Counted from the stretch's first letter, positions 31,933-41,617 are shown. The stretch is 64,000 nucleotides of DNA from Anabaena cylindrica PCC 7122 (GCF_000317695.1 NC_019771.1:5136001-5200000), one strand, 5' to 3'. Program-made: numbers and translations. Notes: a model not told the origin generated them from the letters alone.

Positions 31933-33723
31933 TTACCGTTTCGCTAATTTCTTCGCCATTTTGCGTAGACGAATAGATTCAGGTGTAACTTCCACCAATT
32001 CATCTTGAGCGATGTACTCTAACGCCCGTTCCAAACTCATATCTATGGGTGTTTGTAACTGGACAAGTTCATCGCCACCAGCCGCACGGTGGTTAGTCAA
32101 TTGCTTGGTTTTACAAACATTCAATTCCAAGTCTTGGGGGCGATTATGTTCACCAATAATCATGCCTCTGTAAACCTTAGTTCCGGGGCTGATAAAGAAT
32201 GCGCCTCTATCTTCAGAGTTTTTCATGGCGTAGAAGGTAGAAACACCTTCTTCAAAGGAGATTAAAACGCCTTTATTACGAGGTTCAATATCACCAGAAA
32301 GTTGACGGTAATCGAGGAAACTGTGGTTCATGATGCCTTCACCACGAGTCATCCGCATGAATTCACCACGGAAACCAATTAAACCACGGGCGGGAACGAT
32401 AAACTCTAGTTGAGTGCGATCGCCTCCACCAGGCTGCATATCTTGCATTTCCGCTTTCCGTTGTCCCAAACGTTCAATACAGCTACCAACTGCATCGGCG
32501 GGAACATCTAATGCTAGAAGTTCAAAAGGTTCGCAAGGTTGACCGTTAACTGTGCGGTAAATTACTTGAGGTTGAGATACTTGAAACTCAAAACCTTCAC
32601 GACGCATGGTTTCGATTAAGATACCCAAATGTAATTCACCCCGACCAGAAACTAGGAATTTATCTGGTGAGTCGGTTTCTTCTACACGCAAAGCAACGTT
32701 GGTTTCTAATTCTCTAAATAAGCGATCGCGTATTTGTCGAGAAGTTACCAATTTACCTTCTTGACCAGCAAAAGGTGAATCATTCACCCAGAAGGTCATT
32801 TGTAAAGTTGGTTCATCGACCTTAATTAAAGGTAAAGCCAGGGGTTCATTAGGATCTGTAATTGTTTCGCCAATGTAAGCATCAGCAAAACCAGCCACAG
32901 CCACAATATAACCAGCGGTAGCTTCTTCCATGTCTACCCGCTTCAAGCCTTCAAATCCCATCAACTTGGTGATTTTACCCTTCACAATACTGCCATCTTC
33001 TACCACCAAAGCAGCTTGCTGTCCGGTGCGGATAGTTCCATTGTGGATTTTACCAATCACAATCCGTCCTAAATACTCAGAATAATCTAGGGTGGTAACT
33101 TGCAATTGCAGAGGTTTGTTAGGATCTCCCACAGGTGCAGGCACGTGGCGAAGAATGGCATTAAATAGGGGCTGCATATCTACCGATTCTGCTTCCAAGG
33201 TTTCCTTAGCGAAACCGGCCATACCGGAAGCAAACAGATATTTAAAATCGCACTGATCTTCGTCTGCACCTAATTCTAGGAACAGATCCAAAACCTTATC
33301 AACAGCAACGTGAGGATCAGCTTGTCCACGGTCGATTTTGTTAATAACGACAATAGGACGCAGACCTTTTTCCAACGCTTTTTTCAACACAAAGCGGGTT
33401 TGGGGCATGGGGCCTTCGTTGGCATCGACAATGAGCAGACAGCCATCAACCATGCCGAGTACCCGTTCTACTTCTCCACCGAAGTCAGCGTGTCCAGGGG
33501 TATCAACAATATTGATTAGGGTTTCTTTATATCTAACTGCTGTATTTTTAGAAAGAATCGTAATCCCTCGTTCTCTCTCCAAAGCGTTGGAGTCCATGAC
33601 ACAATCCGGAACGTCTTCACCTTCACGGAAAATGCCAGACTGTTTGAGGAGAGCATCAACCAAGGTGGTTTTACCGTGGTCAACGTGGGCGATAATGGCG
33701 ACGTTACGAATTGGGAGCGTCAT
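31933..33723 (-). CDS. typA: Translational GTPase TypA/BipA
   Basis: The 596-residue ribosome-associated GTPase has all G motifs: G1 AHVDHGKTT (residues 12-20), G2 RGITI, G3 DTPGHADFGG, G4 NKIDR, and the elongation-factor-like domains 2, 3 and 5. The C-terminal BipA-specific domain (GGGDRTQLEFIVPARGL, then NKGVLISFEEG) is present. It acts in 50S assembly and cold or stress tolerance (family knowledge). Length is normal and it is a single gene. Confidence 0.97.
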   Translation of the reverse strand: MTLPIRNVAIIAHVDHGKTTLVDALLKQSGIFREGEDVPDCVMDSNALERERGITILSKNTAVRYKETLINIVDTPGHADFGGEVERVLGMVDGCLLIVDANEGPMPQTRFVLKKALEKGLRPIVVINKIDRGQADPHVAVDKVLDLFLELGADEDQCDFKYLFASGMAGFAKETLEAESVDMQPLFNAILRHVPAPVGDPNKPLQLQVTTLDYSEYLGRIVIGKIHNGTIRTGQQAALVVEDGSIVKGKITKLMGFEGLKRVDMEEATAGYIVAVAGFADAYIGETITDPNEPLALPLIKVDEPTLQMTFWVNDSPFAGQEGKLVTSRQIRDRLFRELETNVALRVEETDSPDKFLVSGRGELHLGILIETMRREGFEFQVSQPQVIYRTVNGQPCEPFELLALDVPADAVGSCIERLGQRKAEMQDMQPGGGDRTQLEFIVPARGLIGFRGEFMRMTRGEGIMNHSFLDYRQLSGDIEPRNKGVLISFEEGVSTFYAMKNSEDRGAFFISPGTKVYRGMIIGEHNRPQDLELNVCKTKQLTNHRAAGGDELVQLQTPIDMSLERALEYIAQDELVEVTPESIRLRKMAKKLAKR

Positions 33724-33892
33724 AGAGGCTTGGGGTGAACTTTAGTGTTTTTAGATTTAGTAGCTAAATGTTTGGCTGTTGTAACAGAATTGGGGATGAT
33801 TTGCCGATTCTGTAACGAACCTTTAATAATTCTAGCGTAATTGTCACAATTATTGTTGTTTTGAGAATAACTAGCAAGAGAATTTCTTGGGT

Positions 33893-34358
33893 TTAGGGGT
33901 GGTTGTTAGGATTTTCCACAAGCAAACCTTCACTAGCAGCGGCTATATTTAATTCTTTATCAGCAGATATAAAAGTCAATAAAGGTAAATTATTTGCTAT
34001 GCAAAGAGTATTGATGGCTTTACCAGCAGCTATATTGAACTGCGTCATAACCTCGTAAACCATATTTTTCTGCCAATGCCATTCCAGAATTAATGATACT
34101 GTCTGTAATTTCCAGAACCTGATACTCAGATTGGATATCATTTCTCAACTGATAATATACTGTTGTCGCATCTGTAGAACTGATACTTCCACCACGAAAT
34201 CGCCTACTAATTGCCGCAGTAATCTCTACGGAAGTAATAGCTGCAATAAACACATGATTTTTTAGAGTAGGATCGAACAAACTCACAACCCAAGCTGAAC
34301 CGATTTCTGCAACATAGCGTTTAACTAACGCACTACTATCTAAGAAATAAACTGCCAT
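33893..34358 (-). pseudogene. VapC-like PIN-domain toxin with frameshift
   Basis: The ATG at 34358 starts a PIN domain (VYFLDSSALVKRYVAE, acidic residues in LDSS and SVEI, then GLRGYDAVQ), but the frame ends at 34020 after YSCW. One frame over, the C-terminal part continues IAAGKAINTLCIANN through LLTFISADKELNI to a stop at 33893. One extra base in a CAATATAGC stretch near 34032-34037 explains the break. The truncated form lacks the last acidic residue and strand, so it is probably inactive. It abuts its antitoxin gene. Confidence 0.82.
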
Positions 34359-34622
34359 TTAGCGGCGTTCCTCAATAATAGTTTGAGAAACAGGCTTACC
34401 CTGTACCTGAATGAGTTTTCTTTCTTGTTCTTGACTGTCAGCAGGATGCTTAATTTGTTTGACTAAACCAGAACTTAAAAGTGCTTGATGAAATTTTGTG
34501 ATTTGATTAGCTTGTGCTTTATCAGTCAGACATATTTGGATAGCTTGATTCAGCTGTTGTAGTTCATCTTGTTCTAAACTATCAAGCTGATTGAGAATTT
34601 CGTTAAGAATGGTTTGTGGCAT
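34359..34622 (-). CDS. Antitoxin partner of the PIN-domain toxin
   Basis: This 87-residue helical protein (LNQLDSLEQDELQQLNQAIQ at about residues 9-28) has an open and intact frame. Its stop codon is directly adjacent to the toxin start, as in a VapBC-like operon. The DNA-binding class is not clear from sequence; no AbrB or Phd signature is obvious. Confidence 0.7.
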   Translation of the reverse strand: MPQTILNEILNQLDSLEQDELQQLNQAIQICLTDKAQANQITKFHQALLSSGLVKQIKHPADSQEQERKLIQVQGKPVSQTIIEERR

Positions 34623-34740
34623 AGGTTTTTAGTTTGGAATAAAGGTTTTTCTACTATTTTAGGCAAATAATAACCTGGAATTAGCACTGATAACTGAAAT
34701 TGTGCCAAAATTAACTTATAAATCTATAAATTTACAGCTT

Positions 34741-36081
34741 ATGGCTTGGTTATCAGGACAGCAATTGCAAGATGGTAAATACACCATAGAAAAAGAATTA
34801 GGTGAAGGTGGTTTTGGTATCACTTATCTTGCTAGAGATAATAATGGAAATTTCGTTGTTATCAAGACTTTGAATGATGCAATACAACGACGTTCTGATT
34901 TTGCTAAATTTCAACAAGACTTTCTCAACGAAGCGATTAAATTAGCTAAATGTAGTCATCCCCATATCGTCCAAATTCATGAAGTCATCAATGAAAATTC
35001 TCTGTGGTGTATGGTGATGGAATATATTGATGGGGAAGATTTAGGAAGTTTGGTAGAAAATCAAGGTGTCTTACCTGAAGCCGAAGCATTACGATATATT
35101 CAACAAATTGGAGAAGCGTTAACTCTAGTTCATAATAATGGTTTATTACATCGAGATATTAAACCGCAAAATATAATGATACGTTCTGGTAAATCAGAAG
35201 CAGTGTTAATTGATTTTGGCATTGCGAGAGAATTTACACCAAATCTAACAAAAACTCATACAAAAATATTATCTGATGGTTTTGCACCAATTGAACAATA
35301 TGATGCAAGAGCAAAACGGGGAGAATTTACAGATGTTTATGCTTTAGCTGCAACTTTGTATTCTTTGTTAACTGGAGAATTACCAACTATAGCACCAATG
35401 AGAGCTATTGGTACAGAATTGGCAGAAGCGAAAAAGATAAATTCTAGTATTAGTGATAGAGTTAATCAAGCGATAATCAAAGGAATGGAAATCAAGCCAG
35501 AAAATCGTCCTCAGTCGGTGGAAAGTTGGCTAAAATTATTAGGTTCAGAAGTTGTCAGTAAAATTTACTCTGCACCTCCAAATCAAAGCAACTCATTTCC
35601 TGTTATTCCCTCTTTGAAATCTGATTATTACAAACTGCGTGATTTACTAGCGGATGGAAACTGGATAGGTGCAAATATAGAAACCAGTAATCTAATGCTT
35701 TCTTTAGGTTGTCCTACAAAAGGACGCTGGCTTGATTCCGAATCTATTAAAAAAATTTCTTGTGAAGAATTTCGTATAATTGATAAACTCTGGATAAATT
35801 ACAGCAAAGGTAAATTTGGTTTTAGTATCCAACATATAATTTGGGATTATGCACAAGGAAATGTAGATCAATTTGGTACGATTGTTGGGTGGCGTGTTAA
35901 AAAATCATGGCTTCCATATTCTAAATATAATTTCAGTATTTATGCTCCTGATGGACATTTACCTGCTTATCTAGAATTTTTGGGCTTTGTGTGGAAAGAT
36001 GGTTGGTTTGGTGCTTATTGGAATGGTGATTTGGATCGTATTAAGGCTTTAGTTTCAAAATTAGAACAATGTAATATTTAA
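34741..36081 (+). CDS. Ser/Thr protein kinase fused to a GUN4 domain
   Basis: The N-terminal ~270 residues are an intact Hanks-type kinase: GEGGFGITYLA, the ATP lysine in VVIKTL, HRDIKPQNIM, LIDFGIA. The C-terminal ~140 residues form a GUN4 domain (YYKLRDLLADGNWIGANIET, then GKFGFSIQHIIWDY), which in the stand-alone protein binds porphyrins and stimulates Mg-chelatase. The start is chosen at the ATG at 34741 (MAWLSGQQLQDGKY), the usual family start; GTG at 34702 is possible. Kinase-GUN4 fusions are known in cyanobacteria; whether this one binds a porphyrin is unknown. Confidence 0.9.
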   Translation: MAWLSGQQLQDGKYTIEKELGEGGFGITYLARDNNGNFVVIKTLNDAIQRRSDFAKFQQDFLNEAIKLAKCSHPHIVQIHEVINENSLWCMVMEYIDGEDLGSLVENQGVLPEAEALRYIQQIGEALTLVHNNGLLHRDIKPQNIMIRSGKSEAVLIDFGIAREFTPNLTKTHTKILSDGFAPIEQYDARAKRGEFTDVYALAATLYSLLTGELPTIAPMRAIGTELAEAKKINSSISDRVNQAIIKGMEIKPENRPQSVESWLKLLGSEVVSKIYSAPPNQSNSFPVIPSLKSDYYKLRDLLADGNWIGANIETSNLMLSLGCPTKGRWLDSESIKKISCEEFRIIDKLWINYSKGKFGFSIQHIIWDYAQGNVDQFGTIVGWRVKKSWLPYSKYNFSIYAPDGHLPAYLEFLGFVWKDGWFGAYWNGDLDRIKALVSKLEQCNI

Positions 36082-36117
36082 TCTTAAAATTGACACTTGT
36101 AATAACTCTCTCTTCCT

Positions 36118-36160
36118 CTTTCTCTTCCTTCGCGTCCTTCGCGCCTTCGCGGTTCGTTCC
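36118..36160. repeat. CCTTCGCG-type tandem repeat
   Basis: Short units ccttcgcgt / ccttcgcgc / cttcgcgg followed by TTCGTTCC, a frequent Nostocales intergenic motif, downstream of the kinase-GUN4 gene. Confidence 0.55.
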
Positions 36161-36206
36161 TTACCAATCTCAACACCAAACCAGAAGATAAAAATTAACT
36201 CTAAAA

Positions 36207-36779
36207 ATGCTATCAGAAAGATTTACCCAAGCCCTCACCTACGCACACGAACTGCACGCAAAACAAGTGCGGAAAGGTTCAGGAGTTCCCTATATTACCC
36301 ATTTATTAGCAGTAGCCAGCATAGCTTTAGAATATGGTGCAAACGAAGATGAAGCGATCGCAGCCTTATTACATGATGCCATAGAAGATCAAGGCGGAGC
36401 AGCCACCAGAGAAGAAATTCGTCGTCGTTTTGGGGATAATGTCACCGCTATTGTTGATGGTTGTACAGACGCAGACAGCACACCTAAACCACCTTGGAGA
36501 GAACGTAAAGAAAAATACATCGCCCATATTCACAACGCTTCCCCCTCAGTGCTGCTAGTTTCAGCCTCTGATAAACTTCATAATGCCAGATCAATTGTCA
36601 AAGATTACCGCATGATTGGTGATGCAGTGTGGGAACGTTTTCAAGGTCGCAAAGAAGGTACACTTTGGTATTATCGAGCGTTAGCGGATGCCTTTGGAAA
36701 AAAACAAATCACGCCCTTAGTCGCAGAATTAGAAAGAGTCGTGACAGAATTGGAAACTTTAGCCACAAAGAAAACATGA
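36207..36779 (+). CDS. HD-domain phosphohydrolase, small alarmone hydrolase-like
   Basis: The 190-residue protein has an HD domain with His-rich motifs GVPYITHLLAVA, ALLHDAIEDQGG (HD pair at about 54-55) and LVSASDKLHNARSI. That is the arrangement of the SpoT/MESH1 group that hydrolyses (p)ppGpp. The family also contains other nucleotide hydrolases, so the substrate is an inference. It is complete and there is no synthetase domain. Confidence 0.85.
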   Translation: MLSERFTQALTYAHELHAKQVRKGSGVPYITHLLAVASIALEYGANEDEAIAALLHDAIEDQGGAATREEIRRRFGDNVTAIVDGCTDADSTPKPPWRERKEKYIAHIHNASPSVLLVSASDKLHNARSIVKDYRMIGDAVWERFQGRKEGTLWYYRALADAFGKKQITPLVAELERVVTELETLATKKT

Positions 36780-36849
36780 AGGACGAAGATGAAAACAATC
36801 ATCCTTCATATTTCATAATTCATCCTTTGGGATGAGAGTGTTTTGTTGA

Positions 36850-37908
36850 CTAACGGAATAAACTACTGAGAGAACTATCTTCGTGAATCCGCCAAATAGC
36901 TTCTCCCAGTAAATTAGCCACTGAAAGCGTCACTAATTGGGGAAAGTGATCACTTTCAGGAATGGGAATGGTGTTAGTGACTATAACTTCTTCAAACAAG
37001 CCACTTGATAAGCGTTCAATCGCAGGTGGTGAGAAAACTGCATGGGTAGCACAGGCATATACCTGACTTGCACCTTCTTGACGCAGTAATTTAGCACCTT
37101 CAGCAATTGTGCCGCCGGTATCAATCATGTCATCTACTAGCACAGCCGTTTTGCCTTTAACATCACCAATGACGTTCAAAACTTCAGCAACATTGTGAGC
37201 CTGACGGCGTTTATCAATAATTGCTAATGGTGCATCATTGAGCTTTTTCGCAAATGCTCTGGCTCGTGCGACACCACCGACATCCGGGGAAACAACTACA
37301 ATATCATGGAGTTGTTTACTGACCAGATAATCCAACAAAACTGGTGAACCATAAACATGATCAAAGGGTATATCGAAATATCCCTGAATTTGCGCGGCGT
37401 GCAAATCCATTGCTAAAATGCGGTTAGCACCTGCTTGTGTGATCAGGTTGGCAACCAACTTGGCTGTTATTGATTCTCGTCCGGCGGTTTTGCGGTCAGC
37501 ACGAGCGTAACCATAATATGGAAGTACTGCTGTTACCTGCCGTGCAGAAGCCCGACGACAGGCATCAATCATAATCAGCAATTCCATTAAGTGGTCATTA
37601 ACAGGTTGACAAGTGGGCTGAATTAAATAGACATCACAACCCCGAATTGATTCTTGGATTTGAACATAAAGTTCTCCGTCCGCAAATCTTTTGCGAATCA
37701 TTGGTCCCAAGTCCATTCCCAAATAACGAGATACTTCTTGGGATAGTTGTAAATTAGCAGAGCCAGAAAAAAGCCGCAGGCGATGATTTTCTGTTATTCC
37801 TGTGGTTGCTGGTTGCACTTTTAAAGTCGCAGAACTAAGCACAGCAGATCCTCGATGTGCATTCATGGCAATATTATCATTTAGAGATTTAGAAGATTTT
37901 ACTGACAT
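36850..37908 (-). CDS. prs: Ribose-phosphate pyrophosphokinase
   Basis: This enzyme makes PRPP from ribose 5-phosphate and ATP. The 352-residue frame shows FSGSANLQLSQEVSRYLG, KRFADGELYVQIQESIRG, DLHAAQIQGYFDIP, and the PRPP loop AVLVDDMIDTGGTIAEG. Class I features are intact. The start at 37908 gives a short serine/lysine lead; an ATG at 37866 (MNAHRGSAVLSSAT) matches other cyanobacterial enzymes and may be the real start. Confidence 0.95.
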   Translation of the reverse strand: MSVKSSKSLNDNIAMNAHRGSAVLSSATLKVQPATTGITENHRLRLFSGSANLQLSQEVSRYLGMDLGPMIRKRFADGELYVQIQESIRGCDVYLIQPTCQPVNDHLMELLIMIDACRRASARQVTAVLPYYGYARADRKTAGRESITAKLVANLITQAGANRILAMDLHAAQIQGYFDIPFDHVYGSPVLLDYLVSKQLHDIVVVSPDVGGVARARAFAKKLNDAPLAIIDKRRQAHNVAEVLNVIGDVKGKTAVLVDDMIDTGGTIAEGAKLLRQEGASQVYACATHAVFSPPAIERLSSGLFEEVIVTNTIPIPESDHFPQLVTLSVANLLGEAIWRIHEDSSLSSLFR

Positions 37909-37994
37909 AGACTAAAATAAAAAATCTATAAGTTTTGTTGAAGATTTTATACAAAGAAAGAAATATTTCTCCATAAAATTACATTTGCTAATTT

Positions 37995-38205
37995 TTCTAG
38001 TGCTTGAGTAAAAAAACCAATGAGGATCTTACTGACATCTATTTTTTCAAATAGTTCCATCGTTTCTAGTGTAAGTGTTGAAGTAAACCGCGCGAATATT
38101 CAAGAAGTTAGTAAGTAGATTATTTATTGTACCCGTTTCTTTTATAACTGATAACAAAAGATTTACACATAAAGTGATAATTAAATTATTTCTCAAGCAC
38201 TAGAA
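37995..38205. mobile_element. MITE-like element with perfect 14-bp terminal inverted repeats
   Basis: Left end TTCTAGTGCTTGAG (37995-38008) and the exact inverse at 38192-38205 bound a 211-bp AT-rich non-coding segment. No clear target duplication was seen. It lies upstream of prs in a 950-base gap before the next kinase gene. Confidence 0.65.
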
Positions 38206-38548
38206 CAATTATGCTTCATAGAGGTTTTCCGTAGGATGAGAACATACTGCTATCATAAAATATGGCTTAGGCTACGCTACAGACACCAAATAACTTTCAA
38301 ACTTGTTCCCTGTTTTGCGTTATCTACTATAGGCATCCAAGGTGCAGCTAATTATTTTATGATACTAGCGCTAAATTCAGAGATTAGTGCAGAAAGACAA
38401 AAGGTCTGAGGTGTTTTTGTAGGGTCTATGCGCTACTAAAACGTTAAAGCTGTCAAGTGTAGAGTCCACATCATTTCCGAAAAGTGATGATGTAGTGCTT
38501 ATACACGGCTCACGCTAACGGCAGGATTATGATCGAAACTGCAACAAT
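38206..38548. other. Gene-free stretch with small repeats
   Basis: It contains GGCTACGCTACAGACACC and CACGGCTCACGCTAACGGCAGG, short motifs common in Nostocales intergenic DNA, but no gene. It may contain part of the regulatory region of the downstream kinase. Confidence 0.45.
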
Positions 38549-38668
38549 ATACAGCAGAATTAAGGCTTCGCTGTGAGCCTCCGTCGAACGGAGTTAGGAA
38601 TAAAAGTATGGGTGTAGCACAGCTTAGTGATCAATTTTTGTCCCTTATCTACCTGCTATCTGCTGTAT
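38549..38668. repeat. ATACAGCAG/CTGCTGTAT palindromic element
   Basis: Terminal inverted repeats atacagcag and ctgctgtat enclose a GCTTCGCTGTGAGCCTCCG piece. It is the third relative of 4442-4522; here the heptamer is absent and a different filler is present. Confidence 0.6.
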
Positions 38669-38859
38669 TGGAAAATGTGGCTAAAATGAAGATGCCAAAC
38701 TTGACTAGCATAGTAATGTACCATTTTTTTTGCAAAAGATGCGTTAGACATTGTGCGATCGCAGCTATAACTATCGGTACAGCTAGGTCATATTGTCTAT
38801 AATTAGTCCTTTAAGCTTTATCTTCCAACTCTGTTGCCATTACACTTAATCAATTGATT

Positions 38860-40578
38860 ATGCAACCACCCATTACAGTTAGTACTGTCCTGCAAAATCG
38901 TTACCATATAATTCACGTTCTTGGACAGGGGGGATTTGGTAGAACCTATCTTGCAGAAGACCAGAGGCGCTTTAACGAACTTTGTGCGATTAAGGAATTA
39001 ACGATCGCAGTTAAGGGAGCTTCTAGTGAAAAAAAGGCAAAAGAGTTGTTTGAGCGAGAAGCTGCGACTTTATATCAAATTGAACATCCACAAATACCGA
39101 AGTTTCGGGAAAAATTTGAACAGGATCAACGCTTGTTTTTGGTACAAGATTACGTTGCTGGGAAGACTTACCATACTTTGTTAGCTGAACACCAAGCTGT
39201 TGGTCAATCTTTTTCAGAGACGGAAGTTTTAGAGTTGATGAACTCTTTATTGCCAGTTTTAGAATACATCCACAGTTGTGGGATTATTCACCGTGATATT
39301 TCGCCGGATAATTTGATTTTACGAGAAAGTGACAACAAACCTGTATTAATTGATTTTGGGGTAGTTAAAGAATTAGCTACAAGATTATATGCGCCAAATC
39401 AAAAGCAGGTAACTACTGTGGGAAAAATGGGCTATTCTCCCAGTGAGCAAATTCAATCAGGCAGAGCTTATCCCAATAGTGACTTGTATGCACTGGCGGT
39501 AACGGCCATTGTTTTGTTAACGCTGAAAGAACCGACAGATTTATTTGATGAAACTAAAGTGAGTTGGAATTGGCAGCAGTGGGTAACGATTAATCCGCGT
39601 TTTGCTGAAGTATTACAGCGAATGTTAAGCTATGTTCCAAGCGATCGCTTTCAAAGTGCGGCACAAGTGCAATTAGCTTTGCAATCACTAGATCAACCCC
39701 ATGTTCCTCAAACCAATATCTCCTATGTACAAACTCTCGCTGTTGGTAATCGCCCGCAACCACCATCACCTCAAAAACCTCGTCCTGTAATTTATGCTCA
39801 ACAAACTAGTCCAAAACAAACTAGTTCAATCCTCGATAAACCGTTAGCAATTGGGGCTATTGGCAGTGCTGTAGTTATCTTAGCGGGATTTGGTTCTTGG
39901 GCAATAGTCAAGTCTTTTCGCAATCAATCCCAACAACCATCAGAAGGAACATCTGTACCCCAGAATTTTCCCTCACCAGTAATTCCTGATACTACATTTA
40001 CACTGTCACCTACACCTACACCGACTAATACCCAATCTGTTGTATATCAAAAACGCCTGAAATTAGGCAGGTTGAATACTGCTACAGTCGAGGATACTCT
40101 TAAAGTAAATGACATAATTCAATATAGTTTTGCGGCTCAAGCTGGGCAAAAATTAACGGTTTCTGTTGACCAAGGATCTGGGATTTTGCTAACAGTATTA
40201 ACTCCCAATGGTCAACCAATTGATGGACAGTCTCAACCAGTTGCATCATATGAGGGCATCTTACTAGATAGTGGTAAATATATTATTCAATTAAGTCTGT
40301 CCGAGGGAGTGGCTGAAAGTTATTACAGTCTCAGTGTTGCTTTATCAACACTAACTACGCCTGTAGAGACACCAACACCAACGGAAACTCCTACACCTGT
40401 AGAGACACCAACACCAACGGAAACTCCTACACCTGTAGAGACACCAACACCAGCGGAAACTCCTATACCTGAAGAGACACCAACACCGACACCAACGGAA
40501 ACTCCGACTACAGATGCAGAAAACAATAATCAATTACCTGAAACAACATCAACACCAGGATTTGATCAACAAAATTAA
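38860..40578 (+). CDS. Membrane Ser/Thr protein kinase with PPC-like domain and Pro/Thr repeat tail
   Basis: From the ATG at 38860 the protein has 572 residues. The kinase domain (about 12-275) has GQGGFGRTYLAE, the lysine of CAIKEL, HRDISPDNLIL (Asp146) and LIDFGVV. A membrane helix (about 330-352) precedes an extracytoplasmic PPC-like beta domain (about 410-500) and a tail of PVETPTPTETPT repeats (505-550). It could sense the wall or periplasm and signal inward. A TTG at 38854 would add two residues. Confidence 0.9.
   Translation: MQPPITVSTVLQNRYHIIHVLGQGGFGRTYLAEDQRRFNELCAIKELTIAVKGASSEKKAKELFEREAATLYQIEHPQIPKFREKFEQDQRLFLVQDYVAGKTYHTLLAEHQAVGQSFSETEVLELMNSLLPVLEYIHSCGIIHRDISPDNLILRESDNKPVLIDFGVVKELATRLYAPNQKQVTTVGKMGYSPSEQIQSGRAYPNSDLYALAVTAIVLLTLKEPTDLFDETKVSWNWQQWVTINPRFAEVLQRMLSYVPSDRFQSAAQVQLALQSLDQPHVPQTNISYVQTLAVGNRPQPPSPQKPRPVIYAQQTSPKQTSSILDKPLAIGAIGSAVVILAGFGSWAIVKSFRNQSQQPSEGTSVPQNFPSPVIPDTTFTLSPTPTPTNTQSVVYQKRLKLGRLNTATVEDTLKVNDIIQYSFAAQAGQKLTVSVDQGSGILLTVLTPNGQPIDGQSQPVASYEGILLDSGKYIIQLSLSEGVAESYYSLSVALSTLTTPVETPTPTETPTPVETPTPTETPTPVETPTPAETPIPEETPTPTPTETPTTDAENNNQLPETTSTPGFDQQN
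40360..40509. repeat. 36-bp tandem repeat in the kinase tail
   Basis: About four units starting CCTGTAGAGACACCAACACC, at 40360, 40396, 40432 and a diverged one at 40468, encode the Pro/Thr/Glu tail. The unit is divisible by three, so copy number changes keep the frame. Confidence 0.85.
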
Positions 40579-40596
40579 CGCTAAGTTATAAGTAGT

Positions 40597-40617
40597 CCCT
40601 GCAAGAAAATTGCAGGG
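40597..40617 (+). terminator. Hairpin downstream of the kinase gene
   Basis: Stem CCCTGCAA / TTGCAGGG (8 bp, loop GAAAA) begins 19 bases after the kinase stop and is followed by CAGAATTTT. It is a candidate rho-independent terminator, with a weak T run. Confidence 0.6.
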
Positions 40618-40645
40618 CAGAATTTTCGGTAAACAAAGGTAATTC

Positions 40646-41335
40646 TTGGTAAATAAATTGTTAAACACATTACTAATTGCAGGGACTGATACGGACGCTG
40701 GCAAAACTTTTTTGACCACAGCCTTGGCAGCTTATCGGCAAAAATATTACCCTCAAAGCAGCTTGGGGATTATGAAACCGATTCAATCTGGTGTCGGTGA
40801 TAGTGAACTTTATCAGACTCTTTTTACACTAAATCAGTCGCCAGAAGAGATTACACCTTTGTATTTTCAAGCACCTCTAGCTCCACCAATTGCAGCAGCG
40901 AAAGAAAATCGTACTATAGATTTAGCTTTGGTTTGGCAGACTCTACTAAAGTTACAAAAGGAACGTGATTTTCTGCTGGTGGAGTCTTTGGGAGGATTGG
41001 GTTCACCAGTTACTGATGAATTGACGGTGGCAGATTTAGCGGGTGAATGGCGTTTACCAACGGTTTTGGTTGTGCCAGTAAGATTAGGTGCGATCGCTCA
41101 AGCCGTGGCTAATGTAGCATTAGCTAGACAAACTAAAGTTAATCTGCGTGGAATTATTCTCAACTGTACCCAACCCCGCACAGAAGCAGAAATAGCTGAT
41201 TTAACACCACCACAGTTAATTCAATCATTTACTCACATACCCGTTTTAGGTTGTTTACCTTATTTAGAAAATCCCACTGATTTAGATAAACTTGCTGAAA
41301 TTGGATCTAATTTAGACTGGGAAATATTAACGTAA
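40646..41335 (+). CDS. bioD: ATP-dependent dethiobiotin synthetase
   Basis: The 229-residue enzyme closes the ureido ring of biotin. It has the P-loop LLIAGTDTDAGKTFLTTAL, KPIQSGVGD (substrate Lys) and VESLGGLGSPVTDELTVADL. The start is a TTG at 40646 with AAAGG upstream; a second TTG lies at 40658. No other biotin genes are adjacent. Confidence 0.93.
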   Translation: MVNKLLNTLLIAGTDTDAGKTFLTTALAAYRQKYYPQSSLGIMKPIQSGVGDSELYQTLFTLNQSPEEITPLYFQAPLAPPIAAAKENRTIDLALVWQTLLKLQKERDFLLVESLGGLGSPVTDELTVADLAGEWRLPTVLVVPVRLGAIAQAVANVALARQTKVNLRGIILNCTQPRTEAEIADLTPPQLIQSFTHIPVLGCLPYLENPTDLDKLAEIGSNLDWEILT

Positions 41336-41340
41336 CCTGA

Positions 41341-41376
41341 GTTCGGAGTTCGGAGTTCGGAGTTCGGAGTTCGGAG
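41341..41376. repeat. GTTCGGA heptamer tract
   Basis: Five perfect GTTCGGA units immediately after the bioD stop, followed by GACGCTACGCGAACGGAG. A heptamer of different sequence from the GAGTCAG arrays elsewhere. The gap then holds GAGATTTTTTATTTGGAAGTCCC at about 41429-41451 and no gene up to 41617. Confidence 0.85.
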
Positions 41377-41617
41377 ACGCTACGCGAACGGAGTTATGAT
41401 TTTTAAGAGCGAGAGAATAAGGGTTTGAGAGATTTTTTATTTGGAAGTCCCTTACTTGAGAAAATTTGATGGGTTAGGGAACTTATGTGGGTAACATAGA
41501 AAATGACACCTGTAGCCTAATTTTGTCTAAGTATGTAAACTTTTATTACGCAATTAAACATTTTTGGGAAAATTGGTTATTCAGGATCTAATTCTGTTCT
41601 CCTATTATTTAAACCCT

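Noticed and set aside
40323..40533. Minus-strand Gly/Val/Ser repeat frames opposite the kinase tail
   Set aside because: They are the complement of the 36-bp tandem repeat coding for the Pro/Thr tail; both alternative frames stay open only because the repeat has no stop.
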